A DNA stretch of 64,000 bases, taken from the NCBI RefSeq assembly GCF_005576615.1, contig NZ_CP040331.1, positions 372,001 through 436,000 on the forward strand, given 5' to 3'. The stretch is from Natrinema versiforme. Lineage in GTDB: Archaea > Halobacteriota > Halobacteria > Halobacteriales > Natrialbaceae. The notes below the pieces were generated by a model, which did no database searches, was not told where the DNA came from, and saw nothing but the letters and a program-made list of their open reading frames with translations. How positions within the stretch are numbered: the stretch's first letter is position 1; every line of letters starts with the position of its first letter. Shown piece by piece: positions 45,472 to 54,560 of this stretch. The translations under genes and the position numbers were made by a program.

Positions 45472-46156
45472 GTTCAGATAAAGATTGAAAGGTGAGGTGT
45501 AGCGTTTTCTGAGTGTCCATGTTGGAAAACACTAGCCTCAACGGTTGTATCGGCCAGATCGACTTAGACTTTGTTGAACGAGAAGCGACACCACGATTTC
45601 TGATGAAGCTCAGTATTCAGTTGCACCTTGCTGGACTATCGCTTTCAAATACTGTATCTGTTCTTTATATATTTGGCGTCAAACGCGCTCGATCAACTGT
45701 TCATAATTGGGTTTACAAAGCCGATCTACAGCCCGAAGATGGCTGCAGTCCGGATCACGTTGCGGTCGATGAGACGGTGATTCGACTCAATGATGAGCAA
45801 TATTGGCTGTACGCCGCTGTCGATACCGGGGCAAACAAATTGCTCCATACAAAGCTTGAACCGACGACAAATAAGGTTATTTCTCACGCGTTCTTTGCCG
45901 AACTACGCGAGAAACACGACGTCGACGACGCTGTGTTTCTCATCGATGGCTCACACTCGCTAAAAGACGCCGGCTCGCGGCATAGCCTCGATTTCAGATA
46001 CGAACGCCATGGAAATCGGAACAGTGTCGAACGTATCTTTCGTGAGGTAAAACATCGAACCTCTTCGTTTTCAAACTGCTTTCGCAACGCCAAAGCAGAG
46101 ACAGCCGATGACTGGCTTCGATCATTCGCCTTCGCATGGAATCAGCTTATCTGAAC
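45472..46156 (+). mobile_element. IS6-family insertion sequence (copy 2, intact ORF)
   Basis: The ends GTTCAGATAA (45472) and TTATCTGAAC (to 46156) are inverted repeats. The element is about 685 bp and contains one uninterrupted transposase gene. No target duplication is evident at its borders. Confidence 0.7.
45519..46154 (+). CDS. IS6-family transposase
   Basis: The 211-aa DDE transposase has an N-terminal HTH region (LHLAGLSLSNTVSVLYIFGV), the first Asp in VAVDETVIRLND, the second in AVFLIDGSHSLKDAG, and the Glu in RNSVERIFREVKHR. The frame is intact through the terminal AFAWNQLI, in contrast to the copy at 11832-12478. It can be considered potentially active and could mobilise or rearrange related copies in the window. 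It inserts through cointegrates, so it can join replicons. Confidence 0.85.
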   Translation: MLENTSLNGCIGQIDLDFVEREATPRFLMKLSIQLHLAGLSLSNTVSVLYIFGVKRARSTVHNWVYKADLQPEDGCSPDHVAVDETVIRLNDEQYWLYAAVDTGANKLLHTKLEPTTNKVISHAFFAELREKHDVDDAVFLIDGSHSLKDAGSRHSLDFRYERHGNRNSVERIFREVKHRTSSFSNCFRNAKAETADDWLRSFAFAWNQLI

Positions 46157-46339
46157 ATTGCCTTCTGTTAACATATATTCCTTCTACTAGTCTCTTTCTC
46201 CCGAAGCTCTAACAATAACCGCTTCTCGATGTCACGCTATTTTCACACCGTTGTCGGAAGAGGATAGGACAAAGCAGCAACCGACAAAAATCACATATAT
46301 GTGTTGAGAACCAACTTAAATATGCAGATCAAGCTAACG

Positions 46340-46480
46340 GAATCGATAAAGTTAGACTGGAGGCTGTCTAAGTATTCCTTTTGCTCCATCTTTTCGCGCT
46401 CCGTACTCCGTTCGTAGTACTGCTTAATCACCTGCTGGCTGACGTTGGCGCGATCAATAACGACTTTGTCCGGCGTGTCG
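46340..46480 (-). pseudogene. C-terminal remnant of a tyrosine recombinase
   Basis: A minus-strand segment reads TPDKVVIDRANVSQQVIKQY then YERSTEREKMEQKEYLD. This is the end of a haloarchaeal integrase, with the nucleophile-type tyrosine in KQYYERST. Nothing upstream continues it. It indicates another past integration. Confidence 0.5.
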
Positions 46481-46689
46481 CTGTTCAGGCTATGTATGAT
46501 GCTTCCGCGACCCGGTAAGTAGAGACGAAGGCGTGGCCTTAGTGCCTGACTATCCCTTTAATAACTGTCAATAGTGGCGTGCTGAATACAGAGCACATTC
46601 TTGCAAAACCGTCCCGATGAACGAGAGGAGTTTGGACGCGGCATCGCTTCGATACGAGTCGGAGCCGTAGACGTTGGGCTTCACCCACC

Positions 46690-46973
46690 GGTACTCATAT
46701 CATCTAAGACATCCAGCACGATCGCGTACTTCTCGGCCTCACTGACGACGTCGAAATCCGAAGTAATCCTGGCTTCGTACGCGTAGTCGGTCAGCAACCG
46801 TTACAGATCGAGTGGTACGTGTATGCATCGATGTCGTACCCGGCGGTACCGAGTTTCGCGTTGAGTCTCTCTCGCATGGAGCCGGCGGCGTTGTTCGTAA
46901 ACGTGAGTGCGGGAATCCGGTCCGGTGACACACCTTCCTCATCCGATACCGCCGCGACACGTGTTACCATAGA
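46690..46973 (-). pseudogene. UvrD/Rep-type helicase fragment
   Basis: From ATG 46970 the minus strand reads IPALTFTNNAAGSMRERLNA and AYTYHSICNG, then a stop. In another frame it continues DYAYEA.ITSDFDVVSEAEK followed by YAIVLDVL. LTFTNNAA and the HSI-C motif are motif Ia/Ic signatures of superfamily 1 helicases. Only a small internal part survives. Confidence 0.6.
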
Positions 46974-46998
46974 ATTTCAGACACTTTTTAGGGGTAGT

Positions 46999-48141
46999 TC
47001 ACCACTCGATAGCACTCCGTATCTCGAAGTCGGACTTCGGTGAGGAGAATCGGTCAGGGTCGAACGTTTTGACGTTGAATTCCGATTTCGTCTCGGTAAC
47101 GAGGTCAGTAATCAGCTGTCCGGCAACAGCGCTATACATGATTCCTTCGCCATTAAAACCACAGCATGCGTAAATTCCATCAGAATGGATCTTTCCGATT
47201 AGAGGATGTCGATCGGGAGTTGCTGAACAGAGCCCGGCCCATTTTCCAGTCACGTCAGCCTCTCTGAGCTTTTCGGAAATCTGTGGGGCTTTTTCAGCTA
47301 CCTCATGCAAGAACTCTTCACGAACCGACGAATCAAACGTTGACGGAGCAATCTCTGTCTTCCCTGTTCCACCGCCGATTAGCACTTCTCCATTCGCTTC
47401 CCTCCGATAATAGAGGAGTAGATCGGGATCGTTAATCAGTGGAAGGTCAACTTCGGATTTGGGATCCAGCGTGATGATCTGACTGATCCGTGGTTTCAAT
47501 GGTAGTGAAATATCAATATCCCGTGTCAGAGATTTACTCCATGCGCCCGCGGCCACTATCACCACCGATGCAGTGTATGTTCGTTCAGGCGTCGTAATAC
47601 GAGTCTCGTCTTGTGATAGCGGAGTGATCGATGTGACCGGTTCAGTTCGAACCTCCGTTCCGAGAGCGGTCGCCTTCTCCATTACAGTGACTGTTGCAGT
47701 GTACGGATCGATCGAAAATCCGTTTTCGAACGTGAATCCCAGCTCGATGTTATCAGTAATGAGATCTGGAATTTGCTCGCTGATTTCGTCGCTATTGAGG
47801 AGTCGTGAGTCTATCTCTGTTCGCTCGTGCAACTCCTCGAGATACGATACCGATTCATTATTGCGAGCGAACGTGTACGCATCACCGTAGTGAGGGTCGA
47901 TTTTTGAATCCCGAGCCATGTCCTTCCAGAACTCGAGTATGTATCGATGCTCCTCGGGGTGCGTACCGGTACTCAGGAATTGATCAGGGGTAATAAACCC
48001 AGCCGCTCGTCCGCTCGCTTTGCTCGCTGGTTGATCCTTTTCGAGTACCATGACGTCCTCAACTCCAGCAGCAGCGAGGTGATAGGCGCAGCTCATGCCA
48101 GCAACACCACCGCCGATCACGATCACATCACGCTCTGGCAT
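46999..48141 (-). CDS. FAD-dependent oxidoreductase (DAO family)
   Basis: The 380-aa protein begins with the Rossmann FAD motif VIVIGGGVAGMSCAYHLA and follows the D-amino-acid oxidase/sarcosine-glycine oxidase pattern (KASGRAAGFITP near residue 45; a late CGFNGEGIMYSAVAG near residue 335). Such enzymes oxidise secondary or tertiary N-methyl amines or D-amino acids. It starts 2 nt after hyuB, so it is the third gene of the hyuA-hyuB operon. A role in oxidising sarcosine or a similar product of hydantoin hydrolysis is inferred. Confidence 0.85.
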   Translation of the reverse strand: MPERDVIVIGGGVAGMSCAYHLAAAGVEDVMVLEKDQPASKASGRAAGFITPDQFLSTGTHPEEHRYILEFWKDMARDSKIDPHYGDAYTFARNNESVSYLEELHERTEIDSRLLNSDEISEQIPDLITDNIELGFTFENGFSIDPYTATVTVMEKATALGTEVRTEPVTSITPLSQDETRITTPERTYTASVVIVAAGAWSKSLTRDIDISLPLKPRISQIITLDPKSEVDLPLINDPDLLLYYRREANGEVLIGGGTGKTEIAPSTFDSSVREEFLHEVAEKAPQISEKLREADVTGKWAGLCSATPDRHPLIGKIHSDGIYACCGFNGEGIMYSAVAGQLITDLVTETKSEFNVKTFDPDRFSSPKSDFEIRSAIEW

Positions 48142-48143
48142 GA

Positions 48144-49877
48144 TTACTCGCCGTCAATATCGACATCGTATATTTCAGCGGCGGTTTCGCGGCTGACCTT
48201 CCCGTCACGCACATCCTCTCGAACCGCTTCAGGATCGCGTTTGGCCGGATCACCCCACCCACCGCCGCCCTGTGTTTCGATAGTGAACGATTCACCAGGC
48301 TGGAACGGTTCGCTCCCGATCAGACACATCTCCCACTCATCAGAGTCCGTCTTCCAGCCGCCGATTACTTCTTCGTCATCGCTTCCGTAGTTTTTGATCA
48401 GCCGACCTAATCCACCTGATTGACCGCCGTTGACTCCGGGAGTTCCCTCTTTCGTCCTGCTCGTTTCGACACTGAGTTCCGCGTATCCGTGGAAGGTAAA
48501 CGTCTCTCGGAGTCCCAGTCCGCCTCGATACTCACCATCACCTCCAGAATCGGAAATGAATTCCCGGCGGTCCACAGTGACCGGGAAGAGTAATTCGGAC
48601 CGTTCGACAGGAAGATCCATACAGTTGCCGAGCGGATCCGCCGTCGTCTCCATTCCATCTCCAGACGGTGTTCCGCCCCATCCGCCAGGCGGGAGATCAG
48701 ACCACACGTACGCGTCGTCAGTCTCCGGATCTTCCTGCTGGACGGTAAACCAGTTACACTCGGAATACGTCGGGGCAACGATTTCTTCCGGGATCGCATC
48801 CGCGAGAGCTTGCCAGATGACTGCACAGATTTTCGACGCCGCGAACGTCGTACAGCCGATCACGGGTCGCGGCCAGTCCGGATTCACCCAAGACCCTTCG
48901 GGAAGTTCGATTTCGATCGGTCTGTACATTCCAGCATTAGCCGGTGCATCGGGATCGGTGAAGAACTTTAATGCGTAGTAGACCGCCGAGTACGTATTTG
49001 CCTTTGGAGAATTAACTGACCCGGCAACGGCATCGTCAGTACCTTCGAAATCAACAGTAATCTCATCATCGTCAACGATGAGGGTTACGTCGAGATAGAT
49101 CGAGTCTTCGGTTATCCCATCGCAATCCCCGTAATCGCGAGCATTGTACCGACCATCAGGTATTTCGCGGATCGCTTCTCGCGTTCGTTCCTCGGTGTAG
49201 TCCAGGACATCGCTCATTCCCTGTCTCACCGTATCGGCGCCGTACTTCCGCTCAAGCCGATGGAGTTCGTCTTTGGCGGCCGTCAGCGCCGCTCGATGTG
49301 CTTGGACGTCCCCCTCAATGTACTGAGGGGATCGAGTATTGCTTTTCAGAATTTCGAGGAGGGTCTTGTTCAGTTCGCCGTTTTCGACGATTTTCGATGG
49401 CGGAATTCGAAGTCCCTCTTCAGCGATATGGGTGCCCCATGACTGTCCGCCCGGTCCACCGCCTCCAAGATCCGTCCAGTGGCCGCGGCTGACGCCGAAT
49501 CCGAGGAGTTCATCCGAACTATCGTATATCGGCTGTGTCCAAGTAACATCGTTGATATGGGTACCGCCATTGTACGGATCGTTGAGAAGGACGATGTCGT
49601 CTTCCCCTAGTTCATCGACTCCAAATTCTTCGAGTGACGCTTCCGCGCTGAAGTGCATGGCCGCGAGATGGATCGGACAGTTCGCTGTTTGCCCGACGAG
49701 ATCAACGTTGGGGGTGAAAATCGCGTTGGAGAAATCTACCATGTCGTAGATGATCGGCGAGAACGCCGTCCGCTGGAGCACCGTACTCATCCGGTCTGCA
49801 GTATGCTCGTATCCGCTTCGGAGTACTTCGAAGGTCACTGCGTCGATCTCGTTTTCGCTTTGGGTTTGTTGGGACAT
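48144..49877 (-). CDS. hyuB: Hydantoinase B/oxoprolinase-type subunit
   Basis: The 577-aa protein is the B subunit of the ATP-dependent hydantoinase/oxoprolinase family. Visible motifs are AVTFEVLRSGYEHTADRMST at the N-terminus, VLLNDPYNGGTHINDVTWTQ near residue 105, SRGHWTDLGGGGPGG near 140, and GGGGWGDPAKRDPEAVR near the C-terminus. It forms a complex with HyuA and hydrolyses a cyclic imide or amide such as N-methylhydantoin or 5-oxoproline. The start lies 14 nt after the hyuA stop. Confidence 0.93.
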   Translation of the reverse strand: MSQQTQSENEIDAVTFEVLRSGYEHTADRMSTVLQRTAFSPIIYDMVDFSNAIFTPNVDLVGQTANCPIHLAAMHFSAEASLEEFGVDELGEDDIVLLNDPYNGGTHINDVTWTQPIYDSSDELLGFGVSRGHWTDLGGGGPGGQSWGTHIAEEGLRIPPSKIVENGELNKTLLEILKSNTRSPQYIEGDVQAHRAALTAAKDELHRLERKYGADTVRQGMSDVLDYTEERTREAIREIPDGRYNARDYGDCDGITEDSIYLDVTLIVDDDEITVDFEGTDDAVAGSVNSPKANTYSAVYYALKFFTDPDAPANAGMYRPIEIELPEGSWVNPDWPRPVIGCTTFAASKICAVIWQALADAIPEEIVAPTYSECNWFTVQQEDPETDDAYVWSDLPPGGWGGTPSGDGMETTADPLGNCMDLPVERSELLFPVTVDRREFISDSGGDGEYRGGLGLRETFTFHGYAELSVETSRTKEGTPGVNGGQSGGLGRLIKNYGSDDEEVIGGWKTDSDEWEMCLIGSEPFQPGESFTIETQGGGGWGDPAKRDPEAVREDVRDGKVSRETAAEIYDVDIDGE

Positions 49878-49891
49878 TATTAAGTACCTCT

Positions 49892-51922
49892 TTAATTTTG
49901 AGTGTCAATAATCACGTTCTCGTGTTCGTCGATCGAGGCGCTCATCGTCGGATTAATGGTTATCGTCGAATGGTCGCCTTCCACTATAGCCGGACCCTCA
50001 AACTCCGTTCCTGGATCAAGGCCCTCCCGGAGATAAATCGATGTCTCTTGCCACTCACCATCGAAATACACCTCGCGCGTTCCGCCATCTGCCGAATCGG
50101 TTTCCGTACTACTCGGACCCTGAAACTCCTGGGTAGCCGTTGACTGGCTCCCGACGACGCGTAAATTTGCGAACGTAACTGGGAACTGATCCGACGCGAT
50201 TCCGTACTCCTGTTCGTGTCTCCTGTGGAACTCTGATGACAATCGGTCGATAGTTCCCTCGTCAAGACTCTCGTCAGATACGGGAACATCAACCTCGTAC
50301 GTTTGACCGACATATCGCATTTCAGCAATCCGTTCCAGCTCTACGTCCGCAGAGGCGATCCCCTCCTCTTCGAATATCGCGTGGATATCCCGTTCCAGTT
50401 CCTGGAACTCGGTCTCTAATTCGGATGGAGTGGTTGCTTTGACGGGTTTGTAGAAAGTCTTGTCATTGTTGTGCTGGATATTCATCATTGTTCCCCCTAC
50501 TGCTGAGAGGACCCCTGACGCGCTCGGAACGACAACGGAAGACACGTCTAGGCTCTCCGCGACCTCGGCAGCGTGCATCGGACCGGCGCCACCGAATCCG
50601 ATGAGGTAGTACTCGCGCGGATCCTGTCCCCGCTCTATCGTCGTTTCACGAACTGCAGCGGCTGTGTTCTCGTTTGCGATCTTCAGAATCCCCTCGGCAG
50701 CCTCGAGAGCGTTCATATCGAGGCGATCGGCGAGACGCTTGATTGCGTTATGGGCCGCGTCTCTGTCCAGAGACCGTTTCCCTCCGAGAACCGTCTCAGG
50801 ATCGAGTCGTCCGAGCACAAGATGGGCATCGGTAATCGTTGGTTCGGTACCGCCCATGCCGTAACAGACCGGTCCAGGCTCGGCCCCGGCACTCTGTGGG
50901 CCAACTCGAAGCGAGCCGCCCTCGTCGATCCATGCGATACTACCGCCGCCGGACCCGATGGTGGTCACATCGAGCATCGGCTTCACTAACGGAATATCGA
51001 ATTTGACCTCGTACTCTGTCGTGACGAGTGGCTCACCGTCCTCGATTAATGAGACGTCCGTCGAAGTACCGCCCATATCCATTCCGATGACGTTTGATTC
51101 CCCAACTGCTTCGCCGATGGCCTGACTCCCCTTAACGCCTGCAGCGGGTCCTGAAAGAATGGTCGTCTCTGCTTGCCGTTTCGCTTTCTCGGTACCGGCC
51201 ACGCCGCCGTCCGAACGAATGACGTAAAACGATCCACTAAACCCTTCATCCTTAATTTTTCGGTTAAGTTTGTCTAGGTACCCCGACATCACCGGCTCAA
51301 GGGCTGCATTCATGATCGTGCTGTTAAACCGCGGAACCGAGCCGAGTTTTCCGCTTATTTCCGAGGAAATAGCAACATAGGTGTCATCGACGGTCTCCTC
51401 TATGATCTCCTGTACTCGCTGTTCGTGTTCTGGGTTCGAATACGAGTTGATGAACCCGACGGCAACGCTCTGAACTTCATTTTGCCGGAATCGTTCGGCG
51501 AGCTCATACACAGCTTGCTCATCAAGCGATTCCGTGACTTCGCCTTCTTCGTTAACGCGTTCAGTTACCGTGAACCGGTGTCGACGAGGCGTAAGTGGTT
51601 CCGGCTTTGATTGATATGGGTTGTATAGTTCTTCGCGATGATACCGGCCGATCTCGATAAGGTCTCGGAATCCTTCCGTTGTAATGAACGGTGTCGCTGA
51701 ATATTCGCCTTCGATTACTGCGTTTGTTGCGATTGTACTCCCGTGCATGAACGTGTCTACTGACGTGAGATCTACACCAGCAACTTGAAGCGCATTCATC
51801 ACCCCAGCTGTGGGATCATCGGTTGTCGTTGGTACCTTTTCTTGCACGACTCTCTTTTCGTCACTGAGCCATCCGTATAGGTCGGTATGTGTGCCACCGA
51901 CATCCACTGCAATTGTGGACAT
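49892..51922 (-). CDS. hyuA: Hydantoinase A/oxoprolinase-type subunit
   Basis: The 676-aa protein is the ATP-binding A subunit. It starts with the actin-like phosphate loop IAVDVGGTHTDLYGWL, then FMHGSTIATNAVIEG near residue 60, the second phosphate motif NVIGMDMGGTSTDVSL near 285, and LIGFGGAGPMHAAEVAE near 445. Together with HyuB it couples ATP hydrolysis to ring opening. ATG 51922 is chosen because the 29 residues upstream do not resemble the family. It follows an IclR regulator by 133 nt on the same strand, its likely controller. Confidence 0.93.
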   Translation of the reverse strand: MSTIAVDVGGTHTDLYGWLSDEKRVVQEKVPTTTDDPTAGVMNALQVAGVDLTSVDTFMHGSTIATNAVIEGEYSATPFITTEGFRDLIEIGRYHREELYNPYQSKPEPLTPRRHRFTVTERVNEEGEVTESLDEQAVYELAERFRQNEVQSVAVGFINSYSNPEHEQRVQEIIEETVDDTYVAISSEISGKLGSVPRFNSTIMNAALEPVMSGYLDKLNRKIKDEGFSGSFYVIRSDGGVAGTEKAKRQAETTILSGPAAGVKGSQAIGEAVGESNVIGMDMGGTSTDVSLIEDGEPLVTTEYEVKFDIPLVKPMLDVTTIGSGGGSIAWIDEGGSLRVGPQSAGAEPGPVCYGMGGTEPTITDAHLVLGRLDPETVLGGKRSLDRDAAHNAIKRLADRLDMNALEAAEGILKIANENTAAAVRETTIERGQDPREYYLIGFGGAGPMHAAEVAESLDVSSVVVPSASGVLSAVGGTMMNIQHNNDKTFYKPVKATTPSELETEFQELERDIHAIFEEEGIASADVELERIAEMRYVGQTYEVDVPVSDESLDEGTIDRLSSEFHRRHEQEYGIASDQFPVTFANLRVVGSQSTATQEFQGPSSTETDSADGGTREVYFDGEWQETSIYLREGLDPGTEFEGPAIVEGDHSTITINPTMSASIDEHENVIIDTQN

Positions 51923-52055
51923 ACCACATTTGACTTTGGGGTTGGACTTATACTGGGAGGATGACCGAACACTCGTAATGAGTTGCCAGCTACAAATTTC
52001 CGCTTTCAATATGGGCGAAGTAATGGGCGGGAGAGAGGAATAAATCAGATAACTA

Positions 52056-52817
52056 TCAATACTGTAAATCGAGTTCGATAGTGTTCGTTACTTCTTCAAC
52101 TGCTTTTCGCATCTTTCGGTCATATTCGTCGTCCTGAAATCTTGCTATTGGACCGGCAATACTCACCCCACCGTATACCGTTCCGTTCTGAATGATCGGT
52201 GCCCCGATCGCACGGACGCCGTTGACTTCTTCTGCGTTATTGTACGCGTATCCTCGTTCGCGAGCCCTCTCAAGTTCCCTGAACAATGTCTCTCGATTAG
52301 TTATCGTATTTTCAGTTTGTGCAGGGAGTCCATGTCGATCGATAACCTCTCTCATCTCCTTGTCATCCATATGTGCCAAAATAGCCTTTCCTGCTGCGAG
52401 AACGTGGAGGTACGTCCGCAGTCCCCGTCGACCGTTCGTTTGGACCGCTTTATCCCCCTTCGCTCGGTCTAAATATACGGCTCGACCATGTTCTTCGACG
52501 ATAAGCCAGACGAGTTCTCCTGTCTCTTCCGCCGTTTGTTTGAGCGATGGGCGAGATGCCGACGCTACTTTATGATTCGTCAGTGTATGCATTCCGTGGT
52601 CGAGAAACTTGAGACTCAGGTTATACGTGTTCCCGTCTTTCGTAATGTACTCCTTTTGTTCTAGGGTCGACAAGTACGTGTGAGCTGTACTTTTCGCAAT
52701 ATCGAGGTTATTCGCCAGCTCAGTAACGGTACATCCGTCTAATTTCTGCACTTTTTCAATGATGTCAAAGAGCGTATCGGCCGTTTTCACGGTCCTTCGT
52801 GTGTTATTACCTGACAC
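52056..52817 (-). CDS. IclR-family transcriptional regulator 2
   Basis: The 253-aa protein has the IclR DNA-binding region (ADTLFDIIEKVQKLDGCTVT, then LDIAKSTAHTYLSTLEQKEY) and effector domain (LHVLAAGKAILAHMDDKEM, and RAIGAPIIQNGTVYGGVSI). It resembles IclR 1 at 39428. It lies directly upstream of hyuA, codirectional, and may be co-transcribed or regulate the hyu operon. A 14-bp palindrome lies upstream at 52872-52885. Confidence 0.9.
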   Translation of the reverse strand: MSGNNTRRTVKTADTLFDIIEKVQKLDGCTVTELANNLDIAKSTAHTYLSTLEQKEYITKDGNTYNLSLKFLDHGMHTLTNHKVASASRPSLKQTAEETGELVWLIVEEHGRAVYLDRAKGDKAVQTNGRRGLRTYLHVLAAGKAILAHMDDKEMREVIDRHGLPAQTENTITNRETLFRELERARERGYAYNNAEEVNGVRAIGAPIIQNGTVYGGVSIAGPIARFQDDEYDRKMRKAVEEVTNTIELDLQY

Positions 52818-53225
52818 GCCTTCATAATCAACATTGGCCTACTAAAGCCTAACTCATTTCCACATATCACTACATAATATTATGTGAAGTTGTTCGGTAT
52901 CTACGAACGATAATATCTCCCATCGAAATAGAGCCGTGGCCATTGTCTCCCAAAGAAACTACGGCTAATGACTCTTTTGTAGCAATTTTTTAACTAAATT
53001 TACAATGCACAGTTAGGTATTTCCGAACAGGTTCAAGAAGACCTTGATCCCCACTGATTCTCAGAGTCTACGAAGGTGACGAAGGATAACCACAATTGAT
53101 ATTTAGTACCTAAATTATATAATAAAAATCAAACAGGCCCTCAGTGGATGAAGGTTAATTTAGTCACTCATGAAGTAATTTAATAAGATAGTCTCAACCG
53201 TCAAAACTGATTCAGAGATTCAAAA
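52818..53225. other. Intergenic region with operator-like palindromes
   Basis: No gene is supported in these 408 bases; they are AT-rich. They contain the 14-bp palindrome at 52872-52885 and a second dyad, GTTCG-N7-CGAAC, near 52890-52906. Confidence 0.4.
52872..52885. promoter_or_regulatory. 14-bp palindrome upstream of IclR 2
   Basis: ACATAATATTATGT is a perfect palindrome 55 nt upstream of the IclR 2 start codon. A second dyad, GTTCG-N7-CGAAC, follows within 20 nt. Either could bind IclR 2; the palindrome's AT content also makes it part of the promoter region. Confidence 0.4.
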
Positions 53226-53339
53226 CTATAGTAATCTCCAGAAGTGTCTACTCACTCCTCTCATCAGATCTTCGAGAGACAACGAGACACGCCAATCTTC
53301 GGCGGGTGCCACTACAAAGACTTCCAGATTCTACTATAG
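53226..53339. mobile_element. 114-bp MITE-like repeat, copy 2
   Basis: This is the reverse complement of the repeat at 38172-38285, with near-identical sequence and the same CTATAGTA-type ends. It has no ORF. Its right flank (CCGCCATC) continues directly into the 3' flank of the second dapA-like gene. Confidence 0.7.
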
Positions 53340-53427
53340 CCGCCATCGACGATAGGTTACGTGATAAAAGAACGTCCGTTAGGAAAAGATAATTAGGAGA
53401 GCGATGTCCCGCCGGCCGGAGATACCC

Positions 53428-54312
53428 TTACTCTAGCAATGGGACGTCCTCACGTTCGAGCCATTGCTGTATCGCTGTCCGTCCCTCGTCTGAAACTGGC
53501 TGGTAGGGCGACCGAGGTGGCCCGAGCGGGACGCCAGAGAGGTTCGCAGCGGCCTTGACCGCGGGCATCAGGCTGGTGTTCACTTCGTCGGGAGGGAAAT
53601 CAACGAACGCGCGCTGGGCTTCTCCAGCAGCTTCCCTGTCTCCGTTCTGGAATGCTTCATAGACTCTCATCGCTGGCGTACTCGCGGGTGCTGGAATCAC
53701 TGCACCGTGACCGCCTGCTTCCATTACGGGCAGGAGAACATCCATCGTACCGAACACTGATGCCAGTCCGGCGTTGTCAACGTGTTCGATGAGCCACGCG
53801 AGTTTCTTCCAGTTACGAGACGTTTCTTTCACGTACTCCACGTTCTCGAGGCGCGCAATGCGCCGCATCGTTTCGGTGGAAAGGTCTACGGTCACTGTCG
53901 GGTTGTTATAGAGGAGGATTGGGAGGTCCGTCGACTCGGTGATAGACTCATAGTACGACACCACAGCATCGTCGTCTGGGGTGAGCCCCCACGGGGGCAT
54001 CGCGAGGATACCATCCGCATTAGCAGCCTCCGCATGCGTTGCGAGTTCGGTGGCAACATGCTGTGACGGATGGGAAATGCCGACCAGAACAGGCCTGTCG
54101 TCGGTCGCTTCGATCGTTGCCGAGACGAGTTCTTTCCGTTCGTCGACCGTTAGCGATACCGTCTCTTGAACGCCGGTTCCCGCAGCGATAAGTCCATGAC
54201 AACCACACGCTTGCGTGAATTCGACTGAATCGGAGACACGTTCGATCGCCACGGAACCATCTTCAATCGGTGTTAACACTGGCGAAAGAATACCACTGAG
54301 TGCTTGATTCAT
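53428..54312 (-). CDS. DHDPS/DapA-family aldolase or dehydratase 2
   Basis: The 294-aa paralogue of the protein at 40980-41864 keeps the same motifs: GTGVQETVSL, LLYNNP, and the Schiff-base lysine in VEYVKETS. The N-terminal third differs at many residues (ERVSDSVEF versus EIISESVKF), but from LLYNNP to near the end the two are almost identical, also at the DNA level. The start ATG 54312 and TATA box at 54339-54346 match those of copy 1. It is divergent from an aldehyde dehydrogenase gene, an arrangement repeated in the island. Confidence 0.85.
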   Translation of the reverse strand: MNQALSGILSPVLTPIEDGSVAIERVSDSVEFTQACGCHGLIAAGTGVQETVSLTVDERKELVSATIEATDDRPVLVGISHPSQHVATELATHAEAANADGILAMPPWGLTPDDDAVVSYYESITESTDLPILLYNNPTVTVDLSTETMRRIARLENVEYVKETSRNWKKLAWLIEHVDNAGLASVFGTMDVLLPVMEAGGHGAVIPAPASTPAMRVYEAFQNGDREAAGEAQRAFVDFPPDEVNTSLMPAVKAAANLSGVPLGPPRSPYQPVSDEGRTAIQQWLEREDVPLLE

Positions 54313-54338
54313 TCCAATTTGAAATTGTGTACAGATAC

Positions 54339-54346
54339 ATAAAATA
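54339..54346 (-). promoter_or_regulatory. TATA box of dapA-like gene 2
   Basis: TATTTTAT read on the minus strand lies 27-34 nt before ATG 54312, with the same surroundings as the box of gene 1. Confidence 0.6.
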
Positions 54347-54560
54347 CTATCGGATGTGTAGATGCATTGGCATACGTGGCGGCCAGAACATGATTCACTC
54401 GCGCCCCGTATCCCATACGCGAGTGAACTACGGGCCCTGCTCGCAGTCTTGGCTGTATGGCCCCGAAAATCACCGACACATTCGGATTGAGCGAGACAGT
54501 GAGTATGCTGAAACGTGGTTCACCGGTATCGTTAAACGTGTGGAGGTGAGACTCAACCAC

